A DNA stretch of 64,000 nt from Lineus longissimus (Eukaryota > Nemertea > Pilidiophora > Heteronemertea > Lineidae), in NCBI RefSeq assembly GCF_910592395.1, contig NC_088324.1, positions 8,086,953 through 8,150,952 of the forward strand, written 5' to 3'. A model generated the notes under the pieces. The model had not been told where the DNA came from. It saw only the letters and a program-made list of their open reading frames with translations, and ran no database searches. Numbering within the stretch: position 1 is the first letter of the stretch; each line of letters begins with the position of its first letter. The position numbers and the translations under genes were made by a program. This document shows, piece after piece, positions 12,801-23,625 of the stretch.

Positions 12801-14688
12801 GACTTTTAATCAATTTAGGATCAAATTTGCACAATTGAAAATCGAATCGATCACCGATCACCGCTTTCCTTGAGTCAAAAAGTTTAATTATCCACCTTGT
12901 TTAGAGCTCAAAGTTAATTGAGATTATTAAGGTAAGAAGCCCACTAGACTTAGCGGATGACCGATGATGCAAAATCTTTTTTCGAATAGGCCAATGTGTG
13001 GTCGATGCACGGGAATTTGAGAGAGTGCACTCAATCTTTTCTGGAACTCCATCCATTATCTTGATGTCTAATGGACTTTACATGTTTATGATCGGTAAAA
13101 GGAAGATCGTTCAGCTAGATTCCCACTCTTAACCTCGTCTTAAATCCAAAACTTAAAGAATTTGAATTCAAGTAAATGGCAATGGAAAAAACCAAATGGA
13201 CGGTCCCTAAAGTGGTACAATTGTTTAAGTGGTTGAAGATTGCCCTACTTGAACGATTGGAACCCCAAGAAAGCCGGCATAAATCAAGATAGAGGGGCAA
13301 TCATAGAGACTTTCATGCATACCTTGTCCGATTTTCAGAGTTATGGCAGACAAAAGAAGTGCTTTTCCCCCCCTCATGACCAAAAAGTTCGGTATATGAG
13401 CTAGTGACAAGGCCACAGCAAAGACCGAAAAAATTCATGAAAATGAAAACAAATTAAATCTTGTTCTTGAACAAAGGGTTCGTGTAGAAGCCCTCAGTAA
13501 ATTTGGAAAGAATTTCTGACGCATCTGGCATAATTATTGTACAAAATATCGAAATTCGTGCCAGATATGGTGGTAGGAATTTTAAAGCAAATATGCAAGG
13601 TCAGGTAAACGGGTGCGTAGAGCACAAATTTACAAAGGGTCGATTGTACAGAAACAGAAGTTCACACTGATAGGTCAACAGACCTTGATATGAAAATCTA
13701 TAACCAGAAATACCTTCAAAAGAGATAAATAAAGCCAATTTCGATCAATAATTCGAAACTCAAAATTATCGAAATGTATAGAGACCTTGGGTTGAGCTAG
13801 ATTTAATCTCATTCAAACATCTTGTCAACTTTGCACTGGTGAACATCGCTGACATTGACAGGTCAGGTGTTACTAAATGGGGGACGTGAACCAGAACTGG
13901 TAAGCAAATATGACACTGGCACAGGTCCAGTTGCGACAGAATGATTTATTTGATTTCTTGCACGTTTCGGATTTCAAGTTGTACCTTTTTACATCAACGC
14001 TTCGGCGAAATTCGTTACAAAGTCACGACAAACCTGGGGAGAGGGGATCTGGCAGCTCGATCATGGGGACGAGATAGGGCACGGATAAAGACACAGTCAA
14101 GGACACGCCGCGCTAAGCTGCCAAGGTCAAGGACACAAACTGTAACCTTGACCTCCATGGGGTCAAGGTGATACATGACAAATTACTTACCTGATCATAT
14201 TCCTTCATGGTCCTTGCCCGGACTGGAGACATTCGCCCACTGTGGGCCTTTGTGACAGCTGGAAAGGAAAACAAAAAGGTGTAAACAACTCATAAGATGC
14301 CAACTCTGTCGTTTCTCTTCAAAGAGAAGGCAGCATTGGCACGTAGGGACTTAAACTTTTTTAAATTAAGGTTTTTGATCCTCTGAAAAACATTTTACAG
14401 TTCCTCAGCCTTCACAAGACAACAAAATTTCAATCCTCATAACATCAAGGATTGAAGAAACAACTCCATCATCTCCATTCGAATATGACATCAAACAAAA
14501 TGGCCACCACAAAAAAAACATCAAAGCAACATTTCAAACTTACCAGTAGTTGGAAAATACGGCAAACTAGCACTCACGCCACCTATTGTCACCTGCGCAG
14601 ACTGACCAGGACGCATATTCAGGGAACGTTGGACCACTTCCGAGAAAGGTGTCCAAACTTCCCTCAGATAGGGCGCCAGGTAACTCAT
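608..14688 (-). CDS. CDK5RAP2: Centrosomin/CDK5RAP2/PDE4DIP-family centrosomal scaffold, 5' part
   Basis: Coding exons in transcript order are 14688-14544, 14258-14191, 10442-10332, 7873-7797, 6336-6084, 5598-5323, 4851-4714, 4343-4224, 3976-3791, 2511-2407, 2224-2018, 1631-1557, 1017-880 and 691-608. Every junction has AG/GT and the frame stays open, giving about 661 residues before the left edge. The CM1 motif reads SPVRARTMKEYDQ, then QIADLKKENFSLKLRIYFLE, then ERVQQQFDGDSEALFKT. It is followed by NINLKVETESMKKEL, the usual sequence after CM1 in CDK5RAP2 and myomegalin. In this family CM1 binds and activates gamma-tubulin ring complexes at centrosomes. The rest is heptad-rich coiled coil, including KKDKAIQGLTLAL and MAIREKDRDLERA, which also match vertebrate homologues. 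The ATG at 14688 has a good context (gcgaccATGa) but may be one of several starts. The C-terminal CM2 region is outside the window. Invertebrates usually carry a single gene ancestral to CDK5RAP2 and PDE4DIP, so the symbol stands for the family. Confidence 0.94.
1292..1348 (-). CDS. CDK5RAP2: Candidate duplicated exon, copy A (19 codons)
   Basis: This is a 57-bp copy of the 3' part of exon 1631-1557. It is bounded by an attag acceptor (high side) and a gtaga donor (low side), in phase 0 like its parent. It reads DLIISNLKERLKEREREALE-like coiled coil with no stop and ends ERALE where the parent ends EKALE. If spliced in, it adds 19 residues in frame. The upstream polypyrimidine tract is the C/G-rich remnant of the duplicated intron, so real use is uncertain. 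Confidence 0.4.
1423..1479 (-). CDS. CDK5RAP2: Candidate duplicated exon, copy B (19 codons)
   Basis: This second 57-bp copy encodes DLIISNLKERLKEREKALE, nearly identical to the end of the parent exon at 1557-1631. It keeps phase 0, an attag acceptor and a gtagag donor. The duplicated unit (exon end plus intron) has a period of 131-134 bp. The parent exon carries six more codons (PYTENK) that this copy lacks, so the duplication started inside the exon. Confidence 0.45.
1805..1930. other. Cluster of TGACATC/GATGTCA words including one perfect CRE
   Basis: Within about 125 bp of intron there are repeated TGACATC-like words in both orientations and one full palindromic cAMP-response-element sequence, TGACGTCA, at 1833-1840. 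It may be a degenerate simple repeat rather than an enhancer. It lies in the intron between exons 2224-2018 and 1631-1557 of the centrosomin-family gene. Confidence 0.35.
2555..2960 (-). mobile_element. Non-LTR retrotransposon (LINE) 3' fragment
   Basis: On the minus strand, 2955-2695 encodes an open 86-residue stretch with MVYKCLHDYAPKYLADCL, SLRSSTMGL and FAVAGPKLWNELPNSVR. These motifs are typical of the C-terminal end of many invertebrate LINE reverse-transcriptase proteins (LWN.LP..VR). It is followed by a short 3' UTR containing AAGCGCTTTA-type palindromic words and ends in an ATT/AAT simple repeat (2555-2577). The element is truncated at its 5' end just upstream of 2955. It sits in an intron, 44 bp from exon 2511-2407. 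The open frame suggests a fairly recent insertion. Confidence 0.85.
3150..3475. repeat. ~104-bp tandem repeat, three copies
   Basis: Three adjacent units start near 3154, 3259 and 3362. Each contains the words gcagtggcctgtcc, ctcttttctgtc and gtctgcactcaata, and ends with a run like gaacaagagaggg. The copies differ by scattered substitutions. They lie in an intron of the centrosomin-family gene, and I find no coding signal in them. Confidence 0.93.
5755..5835 (-). mobile_element. tRNA-derived SINE head remnant
   Basis: On the minus strand the sequence carries a tRNA-like B box (GGTTCGAGTCC) and, about 35 bases upstream, an A-box-like TGTAGTGTACTGG. It has no convincing acceptor stem or full cloverleaf, so it is best read as the head of a tRNA-derived SINE in an intron rather than a tRNA gene. 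Confidence 0.5.
7140..7796. repeat. ~145-bp tandem array of decayed exon-plus-intron copies
   Basis: About four and a half units of roughly 145 bp run up to the functional exon 7873-7797. Each unit contains a degraded copy of the 3' end of that exon, with ggagctcctc and ggcttcc/ggctttc shared. The exon's donor position is still recognisable as gtgagt or gtaagt on the minus strand. The unit also carries the C-rich intron segment (ccccttccccctaccac). The 5' halves of the copies have lost the exon frame and acceptor, so they are pseudo-exons. Confidence 0.88.
9738..9822. repeat. GAC trinucleotide microsatellite
   Basis: This is an interrupted (GGAC)(GAC)n run, with a pure GAC stretch over roughly 9757-9810. 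It belongs to the end of the dispersed element at 8825-9863. Open frames across it are low-complexity poly-Asp or poly-Thr and are not genes. Confidence 0.97.
9838..9863. other. Perfect terminal hairpin of dispersed element
   Basis: An 11-nt arm agctcacctct is followed by a four-base loop and the exact complementary arm agaggtgagct. It marks the likely 3' end of the element that begins near 8825. Confidence 0.85.
10632..10890. repeat. Nested inverted repeat, possible MITE
   Basis: The outer arms pair gtgctccacaaa (about 10650) with tttgtggagcg (about 10885), and tgaatcc recurs near both ends. An inner pair is gagatttttgtc (about 10667) and gacaaaaatctc (about 10706). The element sits 190 bp upstream of the second CM1 exon, in the intron. 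No target-site duplication is clear. Confidence 0.5.
11542..11595 (-). CDS. CDK5RAP2: Candidate cassette exon inside CM1 (18 codons)
   Basis: This 54-bp segment has a cattacag acceptor, a gtatgg donor and no stop in phase 0. It would encode LLSASTELSGSLRTKVIE. It lies between the two CM1 exons, so inclusion would insert 18 residues between EYDQ and QIADL. The donor is only moderate and the segment may be a chance match. No conserved peptide is recognised. Confidence 0.25.
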
Positions 14689-15094
14689 GGTCGCGAAATG
14701 CAACGTTCGTTTCGTTGGAGCAAATCTATTTTTGTGTTTCGGAATCGCGTCTGCATTTTTGGACTTATCGTATTACTCTTATCAACGTTTAGCAGTGTCT
14801 TATTACCGGTAGCTGATTCTATAAAGCTGTGTTTTAATTGATTATTGATCGACTAATTAGCTTATGACGATTCTTGTGCCTCGTTGATTTTTGTGATTAT
14901 TAGGTTTAAGAGCCGATGCGGAAGTTGAACTGTTTTTCAAACGGGAAGAAGGGGAGCATGGCATTTCAACTACTATACGCAGCCTGTTGGGGTGCCAAGC
15001 TGATCCGGGATGCTTCTGCCTTCCACTAATCAAAGACACATTCTTTTCAATCCCGGGACCACTCTTGGGAAACAACTTCAAATCATTAACTTAC

Positions 15095-15165
15095 TTGGTA
15101 TGGATCCATCTGGGTACTCCAGATGGGAGCCGAAACTGACATTGGAGACGTCATCGGGTTGAGAA
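15095..15165 (-). CDS. CDK5RAP2: Candidate alternative 5' exon of the centrosomin-family gene
   Basis: On the minus strand, a ctctttccag acceptor is followed by 71 bp and a strong gtaagtt donor. Read in the frame that ends with one extra base, it encodes SQPDDVSNVSFGSHLEYPDG then SIP. This joins exon 14258 in phase, giving TVTKAHSG and CM1. An in-frame ATG also exists upstream without splicing (15212-15210 region), so it could instead be a first exon. This exon and 14688-14544 would be alternatives, because both supply the single base needed by exon 14258. Confidence 0.5.
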
Positions 15166-15399
15166 CTGGAAAGAGAAGGTATCAATATTATGAGCATTTC
15201 AGTAAAGAGAGGTGTCCACCGAATCAGTTTTGACAATACTTGGATGATTAGGAACGCTTTCCGAGTCACAATCTTGGCACGTAACGTCAGCATGCAGTCG
15301 GGAGGTCTTCCTGAAAATGATTCAGAATTGTAGTTAAGACAGTTCTACTTCTTATTATTTGAGATGCATGCTAGACAGTCAGTCCGTTTTCCGTAACGA

Positions 15400-15852
15400 A
15401 GTTGGCTGTCCCAGAGAGTTCCACCACAGAACCCAAGAGCTTTGTGGTCAGGTTGGTGTCATTTGGCCAGTATTCCTCTCTATTTGTCATTAGGGAGCAG
15501 GTCTGAAGCCACAGAGCCCCAGAGCTTTGTGGTCAGGGTGGTGTCCTTTGGCCAGTATTCCTCTCTATTTGTCATTAGGGAGCAGGTCTGAAGCCACAGA
15601 GCCCAAGAGCTTTTTGTGGTCGGGGTGGTGTCCTTCGGCCAGTATTCCTCTCTATTTGTCATTAGGGAGCAGGTCTGAAGCCACAGAGCCCCAGAGCTTT
15701 TAGTGGTCAGGGTGGTGTCCTTTGGCCAGTATTCCTCTCTAATTGTCATTTGGGAGCAGATCTGAAGCCACAGAGCCCCAGAGCTTTTTGTGGTCAGGGT
15801 GGTGTCCTTTGGCCAGTATTCCTCTCTAATTGTCATTTGGGAGCAGGTCTGA
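15400..15852. repeat. ~86-bp tandem array, about five copies
   Basis: Units of 85-87 bp share ggccagtattcctctct and gggagcaggtctgaagccac. Length changes of one or two bases between units break any common frame. The array lies just upstream of the candidate 5' exon at 15095-15165. An open minus-strand frame across four units is a by-product of the repeat. Confidence 0.95.
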
Positions 15853-16328
15853 GATTAGGACAGTTAAAAGTTGCATAGCATCAAGAGACCTGTGGCTGAT
15901 ACCGGAACATGCTGGAGATTTTGGGTTGGTTTGCTGGTGCTTGAATAACTAAACTGAAATAGGAAGGCTACGATATGAAAATAATTGTCATGGGAAATAA
16001 CTTTACCGCACTTTCTTCCGTGGTTTAGTCTTACGTAGTTTAGTCAGGCACCCTCCCATGGTCAGTAAACCTGCCTAACCCATCATCGAATCAACACACC
16101 ATGAACACAAACATGTCCACCACACGAAAGGGAGGTCAAAACGAAAATGAAATATGTGGAATTTGCGAACCCACGAGCCAAATGTCGTAGAGATGACTTA
16201 ACGCAAGCACAGATGTTGCAGAATTTCATAACTTAACTCAATTCAGGGCTGCTGGTGATGGGTTAAATATGGTGTTGCTTGCATAAGCTGACAATCTGGT
16301 CCACACTTCCATAATTCCAATAGCTCAC

Positions 16329-16530
16329 TACTCCGGGACCTTGATTGAACATTGTTCCTTGGTATCCCCAAGGGCGGGGGGACCAGCCGCTTTTTAAGGG
16401 ACTGTGTGGTGCTCTTTTGAGGGGAAAAGTCAAATGTACTGGACCCAGGACAAAACTCAGTTGATGAAGCAGATCGGGCCAAACTTGCCGCGTTTAGAAT
16501 CACACCAGAGTCGTCATCAGTGACCATCAT
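16329..16530 (-). CDS. CDK5RAP2: Candidate alternative first coding exon
   Basis: The minus strand has an ATG at 16530, followed by MMVTDDDSGVILNAASLARS and a Ser/Pro-rich stretch with STFDFSPQKSTTQSLKKR. A gtgagc donor after base 16329 leaves one base of a codon, exactly the phase needed to join exon 14258. Composition looks protein-like, unlike most open frames around it. It may be an N-terminal exon from a more distal promoter. No family motif supports it, and it cannot splice in frame to 15165-15095. Confidence 0.33.
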
Positions 16531-16984
16531 CGATCTGAACCACTTGGCCACCAAATCAATGAAAATAACTGAACAGCTTGAGAGGCAAAATCCACAATGT
16601 CAAGTGAGACGTGATGATTGATTTTGCTGGCTAGCTGCTTCAGACCAATGGAGAGTTTATTATTGAACATATGGTGAATGAGAGAGAATAACAAATTGAA
16701 CAGCAGGTTGTGGGCTGATAGCCAATCAGATAGTAAGTGTATGAAAAGGTTATCTGAATCGTCCCCGACTGTCTCTCTATGATTGTGAGACTTATACAGT
16801 GCGCACTAAATCCAACTGGTTTCAGCCGCTCAAAGTGCTTCACATTATTATCTCTAGCTATTGGCCTGTACATTCATGATTCAAGCTCTACTCTCTGGGA
16901 GTATCGCAGAAAGGTCCGAGTTGCAGCTCTACAGCACTCTGCAGGACTAACATTCATACTTAGCCATCTCTACCAGCTAGGTCA

Positions 16985-17115
16985 AGCGGGTGGAAAGAAG
17001 CAAGTAATGTTAAGTGCCTTGCTCAAGGACACAAAGACAGCGGTGGCACCACTGAGAATCGAACACATGACCTCCTGATTATGAGCCCAGTGCTAAACAC
17101 TATGCCACTGATGAT
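16985..17115 (-). mobile_element. tRNA-derived SINE remnant
   Basis: The minus strand has GTGTTCGATTCTCAGTGG (B-box-like) preceded by GGCATAGTGTTTAGCACTGG (A-box-like). It is followed by a body in which the plus strand reads gtgccttgctcaaggacaca. That combination is typical of tRNA-derived SINEs of marine animals. Confidence 0.6.
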
Positions 17116-18448
17116 CTCCTCAGTGGCCCTTGGCCTGAGCCCGAGGGTGTTTCATGACATTCTACAATAATTAGATTTTTGTACGAGAGGTGCCAAGTTT
17201 GCACAGAATTATCCGCAACATCAAAACAGATATTACCGACAACTACTGTTCATTTGGACTTTTTCCCATGCCTGTGTTACTACTGCCAGACAGTTTTTTT
17301 TATTGAAAGTTGTCATTGCGAGCTGTTGCGACACTAACATCGGCCCAGCGACACCTTCAATGTTTATTGTGTACACTACGGATCAGCGCGAGGCCTTTTG
17401 CTCTAGTGTTTGATCCAACGCTCGGTCAATATTATAAAGGACTAAGACTTGTGTCCAAAGTTCCTCTAAAGAATGGAGAAAAAGGCCAATTATTGTTGAA
17501 GAATGGGGAGAAAAGCGCGATTAATCGCAAGAAAGGATCGAAGGGTCTCAAGGGCGTGCTAGAATTTCAATGGGCAATTCAATGCTTGGGTCCAAGTCCG
17601 TATTCCCACCCAAAGATCCTAATTTTACGACTTTCTTGCGATCTTAATGATGGTAAACAAACTAACAGCTAGTTCTCAATGTTGATTAGAAACAAATATA
17701 AACCTATTTTGATTCTTGTAATTGAATGCGGACTTCGAGGAGAAGAAACTACGCAGCACTCATCATAGCCAAACAAGAATCGTAAACGTAAGAATGTGGT
17801 GCATGCAAACTAGTACAGGACTCCCTCCCCCTGCCAATCCAAGGTATAAAACCGTGGCATTCTTTTGGAGGGGACAGTGATGAACAATCCATCTTATTTC
17901 CTTCCATAAAATAATCTTTTTTATTGTCACCGTGTATTTCGCGATGAAGTTTCAACCATTTTCTCCGCATGACGTGTCCTGACGTATCGTCCATTGATAT
18001 ATTCCACAACAGGCATTCATTAATTACAATAACCTCGGAACTAATTAAAGCACGTTGCAATCAGGTCCCAAGGGATATCGATTAGCATAGCGTAAGCTAA
18101 TACATATTTCATGGTAAATGCCATCAGATGTATGGCCAGGTATGAAATGCTAAGGTTAACACTTTACGGGATAGCGCTTTTTTCAGATTTATGTTGAGAA
18201 AATGCACAACTCTCAAGAATTTGTTTTAGAGTGTAAAATCACTCTCTGTACATCAAAACTTTGAGGGACAGTCTCTTGTAATGGGGGGTGATGACACCTC
18301 TCCCCAACTGGCACCCACCTCTGCCTTTGATGACAAGTTGTTCGGCCATTACGTTCAGGGAATCATCAATTAACCTCAACTGGTGCCCAACCATAGTTGA
18401 GAGCATCAACTGCTTTACACAAGAGTCAACGCTATAAAGTATAAGTGC

Positions 18449-18594
18449 TCTGCAAACAAGCGGTTTTTGTTGCCGCAACCAGCAACGTAGCCATGAAAAC
18501 ACGACGATTGCGATTTGAAAGTGGCTACTGGTTGGTTTTATCACAATCAATTGTCACGTTGTCAGTTGCAGCAACAAAAATCGCTTGTCTGCAC
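18449..18594. mobile_element. Short inverted-repeat element (MITE-like)
   Basis: The left arm aacaagcggtttttgttgc (from about 18454) matches the reverse complement of the right arm gcaacaaaaatcgcttgt (18571-18588). The arms enclose about 100 bp with further GTTGC/GCAAC words. No clear target-site duplication is visible. The arms resemble the element at 41293-41381, so the two may belong to one family. Confidence 0.6.
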
Positions 18595-18954
18595 ATCGCT
18601 TTTGCAAGAAGAATGGTTACATTTATCATCAATAAAGTGCTGAAAACGTCTCACCTTATGGAGTGAAATTTATCCATTTTGGGCAGTTATGACTCTAAAT
18701 GTCCATCAATGAGTGTCATAGCATTCCTGTTCTACTCCAGTAAATAGATATCCAAGATAGCATGTTTTTCTTGCTTATCCACGTCATGTATTATTGTGAC
18801 GAGAATGTCACACTGTCACACTCACAGTAACTTGGGCACTCTCTATAATCCAACAACAATGCAATTGTCACAAAACCTAGGAAAGTAGAAGGAAACCGGA
18901 GATTGCGGAAAAAACCCAAGACTATCGAAGAGAGTCGCCCTGTCTGTTAATACG

Positions 18955-19032
18955 GAGATACCAGGACTGACCGGGAATCGAACCCGGTACCACAGCTGTG
19001 ATGGATCCTCATGTATGCACTACACCACCTTA
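18955..19032 (-). mobile_element. tRNA-like SINE head
   Basis: The minus strand contains a good B box, GGTTCGATTCCCGG, and an A-box-like GTGTAGTGCATACATGAGG about 40 bases upstream. The region between does not fold into a standard cloverleaf that I can see, so a SINE or tRNA pseudogene is more likely than a working tRNA. Confidence 0.5.
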
Positions 19033-19862
19033 CAGAATACAGCCAAAACTAGTCCATGCCAAGCCTTGGTAGTGACTTTAGATAACGGTACTGAGTCACA
19101 CAGCCGATATCAGCTATAAGATCCAATCATCAGAAAAATCTTGCACAAATCACCACAAAGAACGGAGGAATGCCAACCGATGAGACCCCAAAGATTTTAC
19201 TTGGGAAAAAAATTTAATGAAATGAATCGAGCAAGTGCAAATGAAATGAATCAACACAGTGAGAGAAAATCGACAGCCATAGTCCATTAGTATCACCAGA
19301 GTGATTATGTCGAAGAACACCATCCCGCATAAGATCGAAAATGTCGTAAATCAGAAAACCGTATCTCGCGACGAAAATAAAAATCGTCAATGATGATATA
19401 TCATGTCGTATTTAATCCTAAATGAATTTGAAGATGGCGCAGTCGCAGGCTTTGACACGACATCATTGCAGAGATCACTCACCAAATGTTAGTTATTCGA
19501 ACTGAAAATATTGTTTAAACCAGCACTGTGACAGAATCTCTGGACGTTTGATATATTACACCCTTCCAAGAAGAATTTGAAATTTGAAATTTGAAAACAA
19601 GTGTATTCTACCTTCTCGTTCCTAACACTTTAAGTTAAAGGCCTACTCTGCTGAAAAAATTTGAATTTGGAACTTGAATTTGAAACTGTGTTATTATATG
19701 AAGAGACACAAAAGAAAATTTCAACAATGCCATTGGGAAGACAGCTATCCATGTACTATGAATACCAAATTTCATCAGATTTGCATTCACAATTTGTGTA
19801 GAACTTCATTTCAGTTTTCCTGACCTGAGCCATCGGTCAATACAAACGGCGTACCCCATTAA

Positions 19863-20007
19863 TACAGTAGAACCTTCCTTAGCGGACACCTCTCTATTAA
19901 GGACAACCTCTCTATAAAGGACACTAGTTCACTAATCAGGAACCCTCTCTAATCAGGACACCAATTCTAAGTCCCAAGGGTGTCCTTAATAGAGAGGTTC
20001 TACTGTA
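19863..20007. mobile_element. TA-flanked MITE, full copy 1
   Basis: The element runs from TACAGTAGAACC to GGTTCTACTGTA, with a 10-bp perfect terminal inverted repeat flanked by TA, as expected for Tc1/mariner-type insertion. The interior repeats ctctctattaaggaca-type words. Two related copies are at 35732-35990 and 52339-52513. No transposase is encoded. Confidence 0.85.
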
Positions 20008-23000
20008 CAGTGAAAATATCACGAATCAGAAAACAAGATTACAGGGCAAAAACAATATAATATCCAGCCGCATTTTAATCCGATGACATTGAAAATAGCG
20101 ACGCACACTTTAGCAGTTCCGTTCATGCCGAGACAGTTATTGCAGGGAACAATGAACCCAGCCAAGGTTATTGATATTTTTGGGACGTATTCTATAAAAC
20201 ATGCTAATTGGAGCGTATTACTACAGGTATACAATGAATATTTTACATCGGAAATCTCTTGTAGACGCAACGCGTTAACGGCATTGTTTACTTTATGTTT
20301 TATGAATCATTTAAAGCCTGAGATTACATGTATACAATGTTAGCAAACAAATGAGGGATGACCTGAGATTTGATGGTCATCGGTACACTCTATATGCTAG
20401 TATAACTTACTTAGACAGACTTAAGTTTAAAACACGATTATAACCAAGATTTGTCATTTCTTAATCCGTGTACACACAAAGAGATCAAAAACGTTATTAT
20501 AGATCAATTAGACGAAATCTCGAATAAACAACTTTGATCCCGGATCATGGTCAAATGGCTGGAGGACACTGTGCTCACCTGGGACAGTGAAATCACACAT
20601 GTGAAAAACTGGCAAGGAATCAAGGTTTACTGTTAGTACACGTTGAGGGGGGGGGGCAAGAGCCACATTGAGAGATTGTTGAAGGAGGCAAGTTAACCAA
20701 GTCTGAAGCAAAATGTTAGGCAAGAACAGAACCAGACCAACAACTGCTCGCTCACTCTGAAGCCACAGCAGAGGAGCAATTTTTGTCGCATGTGATAGTG
20801 ATTGCAGGTCGCAAAATCGAAAATCGCTTTTGCCAGGCGCTTTAGACAAGCGGGAACTGTGAACGTACATGTCCCTCATCTATCCAAACTCCAAGCAGAA
20901 ATAACACACTCCAAAGCTAACTGATGATGTCCAATATCGTAAGGTACAACAGCTTCAACTTGAAAGTCGCGAGTTCAGAAACTCCACACGGACACTAGAC
21001 CGCTTACCTGGAATCAATCGACCCACCCCCTGCTGACGAAAGTGAAAGAGATAGTTGTTACTATCCAAGACTGAAATGGGACCCTCCAAAGAAGACAACA
21101 ATTGATATATTGACCAGAACAAAACCTGAATTTTATAAACTAGTCCCGAGATATGTTCTAGACTGTCCGGTCCTCCGTACACAAGGTTAGCACCGGTCAA
21201 TTAGCGTATTGGCACCGACCATTAGCGTACAAGAGCCCACTGACCGTACACAGTAAAGCCAGAATTTTATTGTCCTAAGGATTGCACACTTGTTCCTCTC
21301 GATGCAGGAGTAGCTAGCACCACCTTGTCATCCGTCACAAAGCTAGTATGCTAACTACGGATCAATAAGTGTATCAGACAACAAACTCACTACCCACTGT
21401 CGACCGGGATTGACACAAGAAAGGCAGAATTTTATGGTCCTGAGAACAGAAAAATGTCACTTGTTCTTCTCCACACAGGATCAGCTACAATGTAGCACCT
21501 CCAAGTCGTCCCTCACACTGCTAGTATGCTAACCACGCTAACCACGGATCAATTAAGCGTATTAGACCATGAGCTTACTACCCATTGATACTGTAAAAGG
21601 CTTTATTAGTAATTGTAAGTGAAGTGTGTGTACATATCAAGCCAAATGGGACGAGTTCTATAAAGCTTTTGCAATCTGAATGAGATCAAATCAAAACACA
21701 ATGGGCACCGGCCCACGGGCCATGGGCTTGTATTACACCGGGCGTGAATGATCCTTTGAGCGGATGGTCTCGGATCTCAATCGAACATCCGGGAAATCAC
21801 ATACAGCATGAATTCCTAACTTCCATTCAGAACAAAATCTGTCCATCCCAGTTGTAATTCAGTAATCGTTCAATGATATCAGAATGAAATCTGTATTGCT
21901 GACCTCGTAAACTTTTGAGGAAGTCAATATCTGCGGAGGAAGTCAATAGGAATACTGGCCAAAAGACACCACTGAGACGACAAACCTCTGGGGCCCTATG
22001 GCAGCACTTAACCGCTCCTGGCCAGCTCACCTTGTTAGATACAGCCTCTCTTCATCATTCATATAATCATAATTTTCCTTCCGAACAAAAGCAGTCCATC
22101 CTATCCTAGCTGTACATGTAATTCAGCAATCCTTCCTACACAGTCATACAATCTCAGACCTTGACATGGACACAAGAAAGGTGACCACCATCATTCGAGG
22201 CATGCTGGCCCATGACCGCAAAACTCTGGGGCTCCCTAGCATACTTCTCTAGGTCAGTCCACTTCCAAACTGAAAATGGACTTGGAAATGGTATGCGACC
22301 ACGTAGGTCTTGATGTCTTGTTGTGGCGAGCAGCGGCTTTCTGGTGCAACATCAATACTACCCCACGCCCGACTTGATTGGCGATGACAAGTTTGGCAAA
22401 ACCAGGCCTAGCCCTCCAGAAACCCAGTGGACCTATCGAAGACAATGTCAAACCAGACATCCCCTGGTCAATATCATTTGGTCTTTGGGCTAACTTACCT
22501 CAAATTGGACTCGCTGTGAAATCGTTTGCGCATCATGGCTGGACGGTAGTTGTGTCAGCATCACTCACACCCACAACATCCCAAGGTCTGATTTATACTG
22601 TATCCGCTAAAATACTGCCGAATTTACAAGTTCGTCGTTGTGAGTTAGGGCTACCTGATACTTCACGATGTGAAGTGATACTCCAATGAAGACAATGTGA
22701 TAATCCACAAAGGCAAGGTAGGCCCGATTGAGCAAAAAGGGAAGTGATTTCTTAACAAAAACGGGAATGTTTAACAGACTTTCTATCCAGGTGAACTTTA
22801 CCAGCTCTCAAGTCACAAATGAGGGGCCCGCGCACTTCGAACTCACGTCTACGCCATCTAGAGACAACATCAACAATTGCGGATCACGTGAGCAAAGGTC
22901 AGTAGAAACCCAACAGCTTGTAAGAATAATTTTTTTAAACTATCCAAAGTCATCAAATTATCGTTATCTAAATTTATTGAAAACTTCGATGCGTTCTTTC

Positions 23001-23390
23001 CGCATCATCCAGATACGGCATCCAAATGGAAATGAGAAGTGTGCGTAGGTCTGCTAGCTCCTGCAAGAACCTCTGTGCCATATGGTCGGATTAGGCCGAA
23101 CGCTTCACTATATGGTCGGTTTTAAAAGGCCTACTTGAAGTTGAAGACAGGAGGCCGGGACACGGCTTATTCCTATTAAACTCCAACACCAAACAAAAAG
23201 GCCCCTGGTTGTGGGGTTTTACGGTGAATAGACTTTGATTGTGATTCGACCTAATCGGGCCTATCGAACCAGGGAGGCAATCGGCCAATTAGGAAAGGGG
23301 AAAACAATGCAAGGAAACACAAACAGATCGGTAGAACGATCTCAGACATTTTAAACATGGGGAATTCGTAAAGTTTTCTTGGCAATTACG

Positions 23391-23625
23391 TTGAAATTTT
23401 CCACCAAATTCACACGAGATTTTAAAATTTGTCAAAAGTGCAAGACAATGGACAGTGTTACAACACTACAAATCTAATGCAGCAGAAAACTAATAACACC
23501 CCTCTCATTGAAATTTTCCACCAAATTCACACAAGATTTTAAAATTTGTCAAAAGTGCAAGACAATGGACAGTGTACAACACTACAAATCTAATGCAGCA
23601 GAAAACTAGTAACACCCCTCTCAAT
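23391..23625. repeat. 117-bp direct tandem duplication
   Basis: Two nearly identical adjacent copies begin ttgaaattttccaccaaatt at 23391 and 23508 and end cccctctca. They differ at only a few bases (cacgagat/cacaagat, gtgttac/gtgtac, aataaca/agtaaca), so the duplication is recent. No coding content is seen. Confidence 0.95.

Larger units (their letters stand above)
10332..14258 (-). other. CDK5RAP2: CM1 motif (gamma-TuRC-binding) exon pair
   Basis: CM1 is encoded by two exons, 14258-14191 and 10442-10332. The first ends with complete codons EYDQ at a gtaagt donor. The second begins QIADLKK after a ttttcag acceptor, so splicing rebuilds the conserved EYDQQIADLKKENF block. The 3.7-kb intron between them contains AT-rich sequence, an inverted repeat (10632-10890) and one candidate cassette exon (11542-11595). 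I see nothing else gene-like from 11.6 to 14.2 kb. Confidence 0.93.

Noticed and set aside
15480-15836. Minus-strand frame with repeated REEYWPKDTT
   Set aside because: It follows an ~86-bp tandem repeat. Unit lengths of 85-87 bp do not keep one frame over the whole array, and no splice signals frame it.
18955-19032. tRNA gene
   Set aside because: A B box is clear, but I could not build acceptor and anticodon stems. The arrangement is more like a SINE head or pseudogene. The same applies to 5755-5835, 16985-17115 and 24028-24110.
20508-20879. 123-codon minus-strand frame
   Set aside because: No family resemblance, no splice-site support, and it spans a poly-G/poly-C run and repeat-like sequence.
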